Assembly: GCF_000715495.1 (NCBI RefSeq)
Contig: NZ_JNLX01000050.1
Span: forward strand, 1 to 64,000
DNA from: Hymenobacter sp. IS2118
Lineage (GTDB): Bacteria; Bacteroidota; Bacteroidia; Cytophagales; Hymenobacteraceae
Reading direction: 5' to 3'
DNA: 64,000 nucleotides
Below, one piece after another: positions 8,748-16,132 of the stretch (position 1 is its first letter; each line of letters starts with the position of its first letter). The notes under the pieces are model-generated. The model did not search any database. It worked only from the letters and a program-made list of their open reading frames with translations, and was not told the DNA's origin. Position numbers and translations under genes: made by a program.

Positions 8748-9140
8748 TTATGCCTCGTTCCAGCGCAGAATGCCTTTTTTGATGATGTACAGAAAGCCCG
8801 CCAGCAGAAAGAACATGAACAATATCATGGCAATGAAACCGTCGTTGCCCAAGGCCCGGAAGTTCACCGCCCACGGATACATGAAAATGACTTCGACGTC
8901 GAACAACACAAATACAATGGCCGTGAGGAAGTACTTCACCGAAATGGGGGCGCGGGCGTTGCCCACCGACTCGATGCCGCACTCAAAGGACGCGTCCTTC
9001 ACGGCACTCTTGCGCTTGGGGCCCACGAGGTGGGAAACAATCATGGCAAAAGCTACGAAAGCCAGCGCCAGCCCAAACTGAATGAGAATGGGCAGGTAAT
9101 CGGCAGGCTGGTAACCGTTGACGGGCAGGGCTAGATACAT
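8748..9140 (-). CDS. nuoA: NADH-quinone oxidoreductase subunit A
   Basis: Small membrane subunit of complex I with three transmembrane helices. The conserved loop between helices 1 and 2 contains KDASFECGIESVGNARAP, and helix 2 has the AIVFVLFDVEVIFMYPW signature. The ATG at 9140 (130 residues) is preferred over an in-frame TTG at 9149. It is the first gene of the nuoA-J unit and follows the promoter at 9185-9192. Confidence 0.95.
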   Translation of the reverse strand: MYLALPVNGYQPADYLPILIQFGLALAFVAFAMIVSHLVGPKRKSAVKDASFECGIESVGNARAPISVKYFLTAIVFVLFDVEVIFMYPWAVNFRALGNDGFIAMILFMFFLLAGFLYIIKKGILRWNEA

Positions 9141-9184
9141 AGTGGTCAATTATATAGCAAACAGGCCTCACGGGCGCTGAAGGG

Positions 9185-9192
9185 CAAAGGTA
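9185..9192 (-). promoter_or_regulatory. Promoter -7 box (TACCTTTG) of the nuoA-J operon
   Basis: The minus strand reads TACCTTTG, a full match to the Bacteroidota TAnnTTTG -7 element, 45 bases before the nuoA ATG. No -33 element was assigned with confidence. Confidence 0.7.
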
Positions 9193-9244
9193 ACGCCCAC
9201 GGGGTTGGGGCGCAATGTTATAAATGGCGGGCGGGTTTGCTGGC

Positions 9245-9252
9245 TATCTTTG
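9245..9252 (+). promoter_or_regulatory. Promoter -7 box (TATCTTTG) of the Uma2-family gene
   Basis: TATCTTTG matches TAnnTTTG and lies 19 bases before the ATG at 9271, leaving a short leader. It also argues against the upstream in-frame start at 9205. Confidence 0.65.
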
Positions 9253-9270
9253 GGTGTTAAGCAGGAACAA

Positions 9271-9774
9271 ATGGAGCAGGAAAAACCCACCGCCAAGCGC
9301 TACTCTGTGGCCGAGTATATGGCCCTCGAAGTGCGGAGTGACGTCCGGCACGAATTCTTTGAGGGCGAAGTGTTTGCAATGGCGGGGGCTTCCATTCGGC
9401 ACAATCTGCTGATTGGGAATTGCTTTCTGGCGCTGCGGACAGGGCTGCGGGGTTCAAAATGCCGGGTATTCACCGAAAGCGTGCAGTTAGCGGTCGAGCG
9501 CGGCCGCTACTACAACTACCCCGACGTAGCAGTTACCTGCACACCTGCCGATTTAGCGGCAGAGCGTACCATAGAATCTCCCGTTCTGCTGATTGAAGTA
9601 CTGTCAAAATCCACTGCTAACCGCGACCGTAGCTGGAAATTCAACCAATACAAGCAGCTGCCGACATTACGTCATTACCTGCTGGTTTCGCAAACCACCT
9701 GCCTAGTGGAGTGGTACCGCCGCGAAGAGAGTGGGGTTTGGTCCTTCACGCCGCTGACGCTATTTACCGACTAG
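9271..9774 (+). CDS. Uma2-family (PD-(D/E)XK nuclease fold) protein, interrupted by an in-frame TAG
   Basis: Uma2 proteins are widespread restriction-endonuclease-fold proteins of unclear role. The core is visible: an N-terminal RYSVAEYMALEV, then EFFEGEVFAMAG, the strand-turn YPDVAVTC and IEVLSKSTANRDRSWKFNQY. From the ATG at 9271 translation ends after 167 residues at a TAG at 9772. The same frame continues without interruption for 32 more sense codons to a TAA at 9873, and that stretch encodes the expected C-terminal end. The gene is therefore either a recent nonsense mutant or carries a sequencing error. A clear promoter box and terminator remain. Confidence 0.8.
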   Translation: MEQEKPTAKRYSVAEYMALEVRSDVRHEFFEGEVFAMAGASIRHNLLIGNCFLALRTGLRGSKCRVFTESVQLAVERGRYYNYPDVAVTCTPADLAAERTIESPVLLIEVLSKSTANRDRSWKFNQYKQLPTLRHYLLVSQTTCLVEWYRREESGVWSFTPLTLFTD

Positions 9775-9873
9775 CTGTTCATTCCTGAACTGGGCTTGGC
9801 GTTGCGTTTGCAGGATGTCTACGAAGAAACCGGCGTTACGCAGATGTCCAATCATCCGGACCCAGAGGAATAA
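9775..9873 (+). pseudogene. In-frame C-terminal remnant of the Uma2-family gene
   Basis: Directly after the TAG at 9772-9774 the frame continues as LFIPELGLALRLQDVYEETG and ends in NHPDPEE before a TAA. Uma2 proteins typically end with a strand followed by an 'l.lsL.diYe' segment, which this matches, so the piece belongs to the upstream gene. Confidence 0.7.
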
Positions 9874-9913
9874 AAAAAACGGCCCGCATCGAATGATGCG
9901 GGCCGTTTTTTTT
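9872..9913. terminator. Bidirectional terminator between the Uma2 gene and pruA
   Basis: Perfect 19-bp stem (9872-9890 with 9895-9913) around a GAAT loop. A GC-rich core is flanked by eight A's on the left and eight T's on the right, so it works from both sides. Confidence 0.9.
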
Positions 9914-9918
9914 AGGGT

Positions 9919-11583
9919 TTACAAACCCTTGTCGCGGTTCAGGTCTTCGGCGGGCTCGGCACCCAGGAAGGGGTACCGGTAGTCGACGACGGGTACGAAG
10001 GTTTCCTTGATGGCGCGGGGTGATACCCAGCGAATCAGGTTGAGCGACGAGCCGGCTTTGTCGTTGGTGCCGGAGGCGCGGGCGCCACCGAAGGGCTGCT
10101 GGCCCACCACGGCGCCGGTTGGCTTGTCGTTGATGTAGAAGTTGCCGGCCGCGTGCTGCAGGCGCTTGCTGGCCAGGTCAATGGCGTATCGGTCCTGGGC
10201 AAACACGGCGCCGGTGAGGGCGTAGGGCGAGGTGCTATCCACTAGGTCCAGCGCTTCTTCAAACTTGTCGGCGTCGTACACGTGCACCGTAAGCACGGGG
10301 CCGAACAGCTCCTCGCACATGGTCACGTATTTCGGGTCTTTGGCGAGGATAATCGTGGGCTCAATGAAATAGCCCTTCGACTTGTCGTAGCCACCGCCGG
10401 CAATGATTTCAGCGTTCGGGTCGGCCTTGGCGGCGTCGATGTACTTGGCCAGCTTATCGAACGACTTCTCGTCGATTACGGCGTTGATGAAGTTGCCGAA
10501 GTCCTCCACGTCGCCCATTTTGAACGAGGCCAGGTCTTCCTTCACGTAGCCGAGGATTTCATCGGCGGTATTGGAAGGCAGGTACACGCGCGAGGCGGCC
10601 GAGCACTTCTGGCCCTGGTACTCAAATGCGCCCCGGCTCATGCCCACGGCTACGGCTTTGGGGTGGGCCGAGTGATGGGCCAGGATGAAGTCTTTGCCCC
10701 CGGTTTCGCCCACAATGCGCGGGTAAGATTTGTAGCCGGCAATGTTTTGGCCGATGGTTTTCCAGATGTTCTGGAACACGCCGGTAGAGCCGGTGAAGTG
10801 GATGCCGGCAAAGTCGCGGTGGGCGAAAATAACGTCGCCGGCCGTGGGGCCGTCCACATACACGAGGTTAATCACGCCGTCGGGCACGCCGGCTTCCTTA
10901 AACAGCTCCATCAGCACCTGGGCCGAATAGATTTGGGTGTTAGCAGGCTTCCACACAACGACGTTGCCCATCATGGCCGCCGAAGACGGCAGGTTGCCGG
11001 CAATGGACGTGAAGTTGAACGGCGTGAGGGCGAACACAAAACCCTCCAGTGGGCGGTGCTCCACGCGGTTCCACATGCCGGGCAGGCTCTCGGGCTGCTG
11101 CTTGTAGATTTCCTGCATGTAGTACACGTTGAAGCGGAAAAAGTCAATCAGCTCGCACGCGGCGTCGATTTCGGCCTGAAACGCATTCTTGCTCTGGCCC
11201 AGCATGGTGGCCGCGTTGATGCGGGCCCGGTAGGGGCCGGCCAGCAGGTCGGCGGCTTTGAGGAACACGGCGGCGCGGTGCTCCCAGGGCAACTCGGCCC
11301 AGGCGGTGCGGGCGGTCAGGGCGGCCTCAATGGCCTGCTTCACGTGGCTGGCGTCGCCGGCGTGGAAGTGGCCAATGGTGCGCTGGTGGTCGTGCGGCGG
11401 GCTGATGCGCTGGGTTTTGCCCGTGCGCACCTCTTTTCCACCGATGTACATCGGAATGTCCAGCTCCAGGTTGCGCAGGCTCTTGAGCTGCTGCTGCAAC
11501 TCCAGCTTCTCTTTCGAACCGGGCGCGTAGCCTTTCACAGGTTCGTTAATGGGGATGGGGACGTTGAAAAAGGCGTTGGCCAT
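9919..11583 (-). CDS. pruA: L-glutamate gamma-semialdehyde (delta-1-pyrroline-5-carboxylate) dehydrogenase
   Basis: Oxidises glutamate semialdehyde to glutamate with NAD+, the second step of proline breakdown. The 554-residue product is the stand-alone form, not fused to proline dehydrogenase. Aldehyde dehydrogenase motifs are visible: FNFTSIAGNLPSSAAMMGN, GIHFTGSTGVF, the catalytic-loop EYQGQKCSAASRVYLP and the C-terminal PFGGARASGTNDKAGS, typical of P5C dehydrogenases. The ATG at 11583 is chosen because a promoter box lies 42-50 bases upstream. The open frame continues upstream only as an antisense shadow of the neighbouring kinase gene. Confidence 0.95.
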   Translation of the reverse strand: MANAFFNVPIPINEPVKGYAPGSKEKLELQQQLKSLRNLELDIPMYIGGKEVRTGKTQRISPPHDHQRTIGHFHAGDASHVKQAIEAALTARTAWAELPWEHRAAVFLKAADLLAGPYRARINAATMLGQSKNAFQAEIDAACELIDFFRFNVYYMQEIYKQQPESLPGMWNRVEHRPLEGFVFALTPFNFTSIAGNLPSSAAMMGNVVVWKPANTQIYSAQVLMELFKEAGVPDGVINLVYVDGPTAGDVIFAHRDFAGIHFTGSTGVFQNIWKTIGQNIAGYKSYPRIVGETGGKDFILAHHSAHPKAVAVGMSRGAFEYQGQKCSAASRVYLPSNTADEILGYVKEDLASFKMGDVEDFGNFINAVIDEKSFDKLAKYIDAAKADPNAEIIAGGGYDKSKGYFIEPTIILAKDPKYVTMCEELFGPVLTVHVYDADKFEEALDLVDSTSPYALTGAVFAQDRYAIDLASKRLQHAAGNFYINDKPTGAVVGQQPFGGARASGTNDKAGSSLNLIRWVSPRAIKETFVPVVDYRYPFLGAEPAEDLNRDKGL

Positions 11584-11625
11584 GGGGTTCGGGTTAGGTG
11601 GTGTGGGAGTTTTGGTGCGGTAGGT

Positions 11626-11633
11626 CAAAGGTA
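11626..11633 (-). promoter_or_regulatory. Promoter -7 box (TACCTTTG) of pruA
   Basis: The minus strand reads TACCTTTG, a full TAnnTTTG match 43 bases before the pruA ATG and downstream of the preceding gene's stop. Confidence 0.65.
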
Positions 11634-11642
11634 AAGCGAATC

Positions 11643-12191
11643 TTAAAGCAGCGGCAGTAGCGCGCGCACCTGGCGCAGCAAATCGTCGCGGGAGCCGGTG
11701 TTGTGCAGGGTAGCGGCGAAGTGGGGGTAGTCGTCCATCGCCGTTTCGCTGGGGTGGTTGTCGTCGCGGGTACCGTCGCCGCGTTGGCGCAGCGGGTCGC
11801 CTTCCACGCGCAGCATCAGGCCACCGCGGGCCCGAATGGGGTTGGCCTCGTTGGGGAATCGCACGTCGGGTACCAGCACAAAGGCATCGGGCGGTAGGCC
11901 GGCAAAGAAGGCATCCACCCACACCAGCGGCTCCCATACGCGCAACGCCTGGCCCACCTGCTGGAGCATTTCGCCCCGCGTGCGCCCAAAAGTGGGCACC
12001 AGTTGGGTCTTGCCTTTTTGGGAATAATAGGGCGCCACGTCCTCGCCCGTCAGGGCTGCGCACACGGATTTAATAGAGTCGCCGAAAGAGCGAACCTGCC
12101 AGAGGCGCTCGGGCTGCAACTGTTGCAGCAGGCGGGCCACGGTGTCTTTGCCGCTGCCACGGCGTCCGGAGAGGCCAATGAGGTGTACCAT
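11643..12191 (-). CDS. P-loop kinase resembling phage-type deoxynucleoside monophosphate kinase
   Basis: A 182-residue protein opening with MVHLIGLSGRRGSGKDTVARLL, whose GRRGSGKDT is a Walker A loop with the GSGKDT form seen in dNMP and adenylate-type kinases. A later VLVPDVRFPNEANPI segment resembles the D-V-R-F-x-N-E motif of T4 gp1-like deoxynucleoside monophosphate kinases. These phosphorylate dNMPs to dNDPs. I chose the ATG at 12191; a GTG at 12212 would add seven residues of unlikely sequence. Family membership is likely, but the substrate is not shown by the sequence. Confidence 0.75.
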   Translation of the reverse strand: MVHLIGLSGRRGSGKDTVARLLQQLQPERLWQVRSFGDSIKSVCAALTGEDVAPYYSQKGKTQLVPTFGRTRGEMLQQVGQALRVWEPLVWVDAFFAGLPPDAFVLVPDVRFPNEANPIRARGGLMLRVEGDPLRQRGDGTRDDNHPSETAMDDYPHFAATLHNTGSRDDLLRQVRALLPLL

Positions 12192-12226
12192 GAATTGAAT
12201 TTTTTCTAACACTGCATTTGTCAGAA

Positions 12227-12318
12227 CGTCATGCTGAGCGCAGTCGAAGCACCTCTACCGCATTGGTAAATCTGATTACTTGCGCGGTAGAGATGCTTCG
12301 GCAAGCTCAGCATGACGT
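12227..12318. repeat. Intergenic inverted repeat, GTCATGCTGAGC family (full copy)
   Basis: Arms ACGTCATGCTGAGC (12227-12240) and GCTCAGCATGACGT (12305-12318) are exact complements. Inner arms hold GAAGCACCTCTACCGC and GCGGTAGAGATGCTTCGG. It is the best-preserved copy of the family in the window. Confidence 0.85.
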
Positions 12319-12338
12319 GCTAATCGAATGACCTGCTC

Positions 12339-13031
12339 CTACAAAATGCCCTTCAACTCGCTCAGACAGCTGATTTCGTGCGTTATCGTATTGAAGTGTC
12401 GGCGCTTGTCGGGGTTGAAGTATACTTGGTCGATGCCGGCGTTGTAGGCGCCCAGCACGTCGCATTCCAGGTTGTCGCCAATCATGAGGCTTTCGGCCTT
12501 GGTGGCGCCGGTGCGCTCCAGGGCGTGGGCAAACATGCGCGGGTCGGGCTTGAGGTGGCCGCTGTGCTCGGAGGTAATCACTTCCTCGAAGTAGTGCGTG
12601 AGGTTCGACGAAGCCAGCTTAATGGCCTGTATGTCGTTGAAGCCGTTGGTTATCAGGTGCAGACGGTAGTTGGGCTTGAGGTAGTCCAATACGTCGTGGG
12701 TGAAAGGAAATACCGCCGATTTATGGGGCAGAATGTCCGTGAACTCCGCCGAAATAGTGGCTGGGATTTCCGCTTCGGGCACGCCCAGCTTCGTCAGCGT
12801 CCGCACAAAACGCACGTCGCGCAGTTGCTGCTGCGAAATTTTATTGCTCTGGTACAAGCGCCACAGGGCATGGTTGACGTCGCTGTAAACCCGCACAAAC
12901 TCCTCCACCCGAAAGCTGCGGTAACGCGCAAAATCGTGCCGCTCAAACAGCAGGTGCAGGGTTTCGTTGGCGTTTTTCTCGAAGTCCCACAGCGTGTGGT
13001 CGAGGTCAAAGAATATGTGACGGTATTTCAC
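12339..13031 (-). CDS. YjjG-type HAD hydrolase (noncanonical pyrimidine nucleotidase)
   Basis: Haloacid-dehalogenase superfamily phosphatase. Motif I is FFDLDHTLWDF (nucleophile DxD at the N-terminus), motif II is LITNGF, and motifs III/IV lie around KPDPRMFAHAL and MIGDNLECDVLGAYNAGID. The long alpha-helical cap between motifs I and II, with the FDLDHTLWDFEKNA start, fits YjjG, which dephosphorylates pyrimidine nucleotides including damaged ones. The start codon is GTG at 13031; no other start keeps motif I. 230 residues, the usual length. Confidence 0.88.
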   Translation of the reverse strand: MKYRHIFFDLDHTLWDFEKNANETLHLLFERHDFARYRSFRVEEFVRVYSDVNHALWRLYQSNKISQQQLRDVRFVRTLTKLGVPEAEIPATISAEFTDILPHKSAVFPFTHDVLDYLKPNYRLHLITNGFNDIQAIKLASSNLTHYFEEVITSEHSGHLKPDPRMFAHALERTGATKAESLMIGDNLECDVLGAYNAGIDQVYFNPDKRRHFNTITHEISCLSELKGIL

Positions 13032-13039
13032 GAAATAGC

Positions 13040-13137
13040 GGTTAATGGTTAGTTGTTAACGGTGAGTAGTGGTCAACGGTGAGTGGGGATGTTCAATTCT
13101 CTCCTAATCATTGACCACTAACCGCTCACCACTAATT
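13040..13137. repeat. Intergenic inverted repeat, GGTTAGTGGTGAGCGG family
   Basis: The left half (GCGGTTAATGGTTAG ... GTGAGTAGTGGTCAACGGTGAG) and right half (CATTGACCACTAACCGCTCACCACTAATTAA) are imperfect complements. The right end supplies the stop codon and last residues (SIN) of the prenyltransferase gene, so the repeat runs into the coding sequence. Confidence 0.7.
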
Positions 13138-14067
13138 AATGCTGCCCGCCAGCGCCATGCTCAGCACCCCGGCCAGCATGATGCCCTTGCACCAGGCGCT
13201 GAGGTACTTGAAATGGTGGCGGCGGTCGGCGCGGAACAGCAGGCGCGTGAGTTGGGCCATGGGCAGCAACACCAGCAGCACGAGCCACGCGCCCAGCGGC
13301 CAGTGCCCGCTCGCCAACAACCGGCCCGTGGCGCCCAGGGTTAGCAAGGCCAGGCAGGCCAGGAAAAACCCGGCCACCCACTTGGTGCGCGCCACGCCCA
13401 CCACCAGGGGCAGGGTGCGGCAGCCATGCTGGGCGTCGCCGCGCATGTCTTCCACATCTTTCACTATCTCGCGCACCACCGTGAGCAGGAACGCGGCCAG
13501 CGCGTAGGGCCACACCACGCTGTTGCTGTCGTTGCGCTGCAGTTGCAACTGCAGCTCCGGCAGCAGCACCAGCGCCGCCGTGAGCGTGGCAATGCTCACG
13601 TTGCCCACCAGCGCCACCCGCTTGAACCGGGCCGAGTAGCCCCACAGCAGCAGGGCCGTGCCCAGCGTGACGGCCCCCAGCACCGGGTGCAGCCACCCCG
13701 CCAGCAGCACGCCCACCGTGCTCAGCAGCAAGTGGGCCAGCATGGCCTTGCGCCGCCGCACCACCCGCCCAATCACCAGCCGGTCGGGCCGGTTGATGGC
13801 ATCAATTTTCACGTCGTAGTAGTCGTTGATGATGTAGCCGGCCGCCGCCACCAGCAAGGCCGCCACCACCAGCAGCCCAAATCGGGGCTGGAGCAAGGCT
13901 TCCTGCACCGGCAGCTCGGGCAGGAGCAGGCCAGCCCGCACCAAGGCCAGGCACAGCAGCATGATGAGCAGGTTGGGCCAGCGCACCAGCGTGGGCAAGG
14001 CCGTGCCCAACCCTCCCGCCGGGGGCGAGGGCAACGGCGTGGCGTGCTGGGGCGGGAGGGAGGACAT
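13132..14067 (-). CDS. UbiA-family prenyltransferase (geranylgeranylglycerol-phosphate synthase-like)
   Basis: Membrane-bound enzyme that transfers a polyprenyl chain to an acceptor. About eight to nine hydrophobic helices are present. The first Asp-rich motif is NDYYDVKIDAINRPDR (NDxxDxxxD) and the second is DVEDMRGDAQHG. Bacteroidota proteins of this type are commonly annotated as geranylgeranylglycerol-phosphate geranylgeranyltransferase; a 4-hydroxybenzoate or menaquinone-type acceptor cannot be excluded. I chose the ATG at 14067 (MSSLPPQH), giving 311 residues. The next 20 upstream in-frame residues are Arg- and Ala-rich and unlikely. The C-terminus runs into an intergenic repeat. Confidence 0.85.
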   Translation of the reverse strand: MSSLPPQHATPLPSPPAGGLGTALPTLVRWPNLLIMLLCLALVRAGLLLPELPVQEALLQPRFGLLVVAALLVAAAGYIINDYYDVKIDAINRPDRLVIGRVVRRRKAMLAHLLLSTVGVLLAGWLHPVLGAVTLGTALLLWGYSARFKRVALVGNVSIATLTAALVLLPELQLQLQRNDSNSVVWPYALAAFLLTVVREIVKDVEDMRGDAQHGCRTLPLVVGVARTKWVAGFFLACLALLTLGATGRLLASGHWPLGAWLVLLVLLPMAQLTRLLFRADRRHHFKYLSAWCKGIMLAGVLSMALAGSIN

Positions 14068-14141
14068 GAAGCGGCGGCGAAGCGCAAAGGTCGGCTTAAA
14101 GAGCGGGTCAATGGCGGCGGCGCGCGGCAACCAGGCAACAA

Positions 14142-14171
14142 AAAAGCTCCTCCGGAATGGGAGAAGCTTTT
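14142..14171 (-). terminator. Terminator of the cold-shock gene
   Basis: A 12-bp stem (14142-14153 with 14160-14171, one G-U pair) is followed by a T-run on the minus strand. It lies downstream of the stop at 14203. Confidence 0.75.
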
Positions 14172-14202
14172 GGTGGGTTGCCCCAGGGGGTGTGGGGTAG
14201 CC

Positions 14203-14397
14203 TTAGATTTTGCGCACGTTCACGGCGTTGATGCCTTTGCGGCCTTCCTGCGTTTCGAACTCCACCTGGTCGTTTTGCTGCACCGTAGTGCCATTCAGGC
14301 CGGTTACATGGACGAAAAAGTCTTCCTTCGTCTCGTCGTCTGTTACGAAGCCATAGCCTTTGTCTTCGTTGAAAAATTTAATGATGCCGGTTTTCAT
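14203..14397 (-). CDS. Cold-shock domain protein (CspA family)
   Basis: A 64-residue single cold-shock domain that binds single-stranded RNA or DNA and typically melts mRNA structure. Both RNA-binding motifs are present: RNP1 in KGYGFVT and RNP2 in DFFVHVTGL. The ATG at 14397 gives the family N-terminus MKTGIIKFFNEDKGYG. The upstream 140 bases have no gene and probably hold a long 5' leader, as often seen for csp genes, but I see no specific element in them. Confidence 0.95.
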   Translation of the reverse strand: MKTGIIKFFNEDKGYGFVTDDETKEDFFVHVTGLNGTTVQQNDQVEFETQEGRKGINAVNVRKI

Positions 14398-14539
14398 GCA
14401 AAAAAACAAATGTGGAAAGATGGGAAACTGCCCGGGTAAGGGCTGCAGAAATGCCTGAAATGGGTTGTGGTCCAATTCAGTTGCAGCTTACGCGGGAACT
14501 CAGCAGTGGGTTGGCTGCTCGCTCCCATAAAGCCACCGA

Positions 14540-14776
14540 CTATTTGTTATCGCGCCACTCATACACCCACTTAGCCTGGATTTGCTCCAGGTGGCCTTCG
14601 GTGGCCTGCTCGCGGGTACCATCAAAATTATTCAGGCTCAACACCCAATCAATTAAATCGGTGAAGCGGATGCGGTAGATTTTGGCTTCGTTGAATTCGC
14701 TGCCAAACTTCTCGTAGAGCGCCATGGCAATGTCCTCGTGGTCGGCCCAGTGCATGGGCGGCTCAAAGTGGTTCAT
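14540..14776 (-). CDS. iscX: Fe-S assembly protein IscX (YfhJ)
   Basis: A small acidic protein (78 residues) that binds IscS and iron and tunes Fe-S cluster assembly. The family pattern is clear: WADHEDIAMALYEKFG, IRFTDLIDWVLSLNNFDG and EQIQAKWVYEW. I chose the ATG at 14776, since upstream codons are repeat sequence rich in Pro, Thr and Tyr. It follows the ISC-type ferredoxin gene on the same strand. No other isc or suf genes are in the window. Confidence 0.9.
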   Translation of the reverse strand: MNHFEPPMHWADHEDIAMALYEKFGSEFNEAKIYRIRFTDLIDWVLSLNNFDGTREQATEGHLEQIQAKWVYEWRDNK

Positions 14777-14789
14777 TCTGGTTGGGGTA

Positions 14790-14880
14790 TAAGGGTAAGG
14801 GGGTAGGAGGGTGGGAGTTGTTAGGGGAAGAGAGTAGATGTTAAAACACATTTTACCCTCCTACACCCATGCCCGCTCAC
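14790..14880. repeat. Intergenic inverted repeat, GTAGGAGGGTGGGAG family
   Basis: The left half (AAGGGGGTAGGAGGGTGGGAG) and right half (TTTACCCTCCTACACCC ... CACCCTTC) are imperfect complements, separating the ferredoxin and iscX. A second copy is at 39137-39341. Confidence 0.65.
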
Positions 14881-14897
14881 CCTTCTGCCCTAAAAAA

Positions 14898-15233
14898 CTA
14901 GTGTCCCAGAAAATGCTGGGGCGGCACGGTCACCACCAGCTGCATATCGGCTTCTACCACGCACTGGCAGGCGAGGCGGGAGTTGATGCGCGGGTTCTCG
15001 GCGCGGTCAATGAAGTCCTCTTCCTTGTCGCTGATTTCGGGCAACTCGTCGCCGCCCGCGTTGATGTAGACGTGGCAGGTGCTGCAGCCGCACACGCCGC
15101 CGCAGTTGTGCTGCAGCTGGATGCCATTGTTGAGGGCCACGTCGAGGACCGACTCGCCGGGAGCCGCCACGTGGGTCTGGGGCGGCTGGCCGTCGCTGAG
15201 CTGGAAGGTGATGGTAGTGGCGGGAACAGACAA
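14898..15233 (-). CDS. Adrenodoxin-type [2Fe-2S] ferredoxin (ISC-type)
   Basis: Electron carrier of the kind used in Fe-S cluster assembly. The cluster motif is CGGVCGCSTCH (CxxxxCxxC, with an extra cysteine) plus a distal LACQC. This C-terminal placement and the SRLACQ..V segment fit the adrenodoxin/Fdx group. There is no convenient ATG. Because a promoter box lies at 15278-15285, the start must be downstream of it; TTG at 15233 (111 residues) is chosen and GTG at 15263 is possible. The neighbour is iscX, which fits the role. Confidence 0.85.
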   Translation of the reverse strand: MSVPATTITFQLSDGQPPQTHVAAPGESVLDVALNNGIQLQHNCGGVCGCSTCHVYINAGGDELPEISDKEEDFIDRAENPRINSRLACQCVVEADMQLVVTVPPQHFLGH

Positions 15234-15277
15234 AACGAGAAACGAAAAAGCGAAAAAAGACACGGCGTTTGCCGCCG

Positions 15278-15285
15278 CAAAGGTA
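15278..15285 (-). promoter_or_regulatory. Promoter -7 box (TACCTTTG) of the ferredoxin gene
   Basis: A full TAnnTTTG match on the minus strand, 44 bases before the TTG start. It rules out the upstream ATG at 15341 as the start. Confidence 0.65.
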
Positions 15286-15303
15286 CTTCGCCCGGCTCGG
15301 GCA

Positions 15304-16098
15304 TCAAAGTTGGGCTTGAATGCTGGCGGTGAGCTGCTCATAAAGCGCCTGCCACGCCGGATACCGGGCCAGCGCCGCCTGGTGGGCGGCCAGCGTGGGG
15401 GCATCGCGCCGCGCCGCCGGTCCCGTTTGCACCGCAAATGGCGGATTGGCCAAGGCTTTATTTACCGTTTCGCGCACCAGCGGGGCCAGCAGCTCGGCCG
15501 GCAGGTTGGCTTCGGCCAGCAGGGCATCAGCAATGCCTAACAGGTGGTTGGTGAAATTGTTGGCAAAAACTGCCGCTACGTGCAGCTTGAGCCGCTGGGC
15601 CGAGTCGAGCAGCCGCACGTGCTGGCTAAGGCTGTGGGCTAGGGCCAGCAGCAGGATTTCAGCCGCCGCATCGGCAGCTTCTATACAAAGCGGTACCGCC
15701 GGCCAGTCGATGGCACGGCCGGGGCTAAAGGTCTGGAGCGGGTAGAATACGCCGCCGCGCACCGTGGGCTTCACGGCAAATACAGATAGGGGTAGGGCGC
15801 CGGCGAGGTGTGCCACCACTGCCTCATCGGGCCAGGTAGTGCGGGCCAGTAACGGGACCACGGCGGCATCGGGCACGGCCAGCAGGTACACATCGGCAGC
15901 GGGTAGTGGCGCCGACAAGCGGGCCAGGGCGCGCGCACCGGGCAGCTGCGCGGCCAGGGTTTTGGCCGCCGGTGCGGTGCGGTTCCACACAAAAACTACT
16001 TCGTGGCCGGCTGCGGACAACGCCGGGCCGAGTTGGCTGGCCACGCGGCCGGCGCCGAGTATCCCAACGCGAAGTGAACCGGCCGGCTGATGTTGCAT
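15304..16098 (-). CDS. Rossmann-fold DUF2520 protein (reductase-like)
   Basis: A 264-residue protein with an N-terminal dinucleotide-binding fold (VGILGAGRVASQLGPALSAAG) and the turn VFVWNRT, followed by an alpha-helical DUF2520 domain containing LKLHVAAVFANNFTNHL. The architecture resembles pyrroline-5-carboxylate reductase and F420-dependent NADP oxidoreductase, but no substrate is established for this group. The -7 box at 16103-16110 is so close to the ATG at 16098 that the mRNA would be nearly leaderless. Confidence 0.85.
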   Translation of the reverse strand: MQHQPAGSLRVGILGAGRVASQLGPALSAAGHEVVFVWNRTAPAAKTLAAQLPGARALARLSAPLPAADVYLLAVPDAAVVPLLARTTWPDEAVVAHLAGALPLSVFAVKPTVRGGVFYPLQTFSPGRAIDWPAVPLCIEAADAAAEILLLALAHSLSQHVRLLDSAQRLKLHVAAVFANNFTNHLLGIADALLAEANLPAELLAPLVRETVNKALANPPFAVQTGPAARRDAPTLAAHQAALARYPAWQALYEQLTASIQAQL

Positions 16099-16102
16099 GC
16101 CG

Positions 16103-16110
16103 CAAAGCTA
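16103..16110 (-). promoter_or_regulatory. Promoter -7 box (TAGCTTTG) immediately before the DUF2520 gene
   Basis: TAGCTTTG on the minus strand ends only 4 bases before the ATG, so transcription would start at or within a few bases of the start codon. Confidence 0.55.
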
Positions 16111-16132
16111 CGGCAGGCTCTCGCTCAGGCGT

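Noticed and set aside
10282..11634. Plus-strand ORF of 450 residues opposite pruA
   Set aside because: Antisense shadow of a GC-rich gene, His/Val/Gly-rich composition typical of such frames.
11584..12063. N-terminal extension of the P5C dehydrogenase frame
   Set aside because: It translates the antisense of the dNMP-kinase-like gene and a promoter box lies at 11626; the ATG at 11583 is the natural start.
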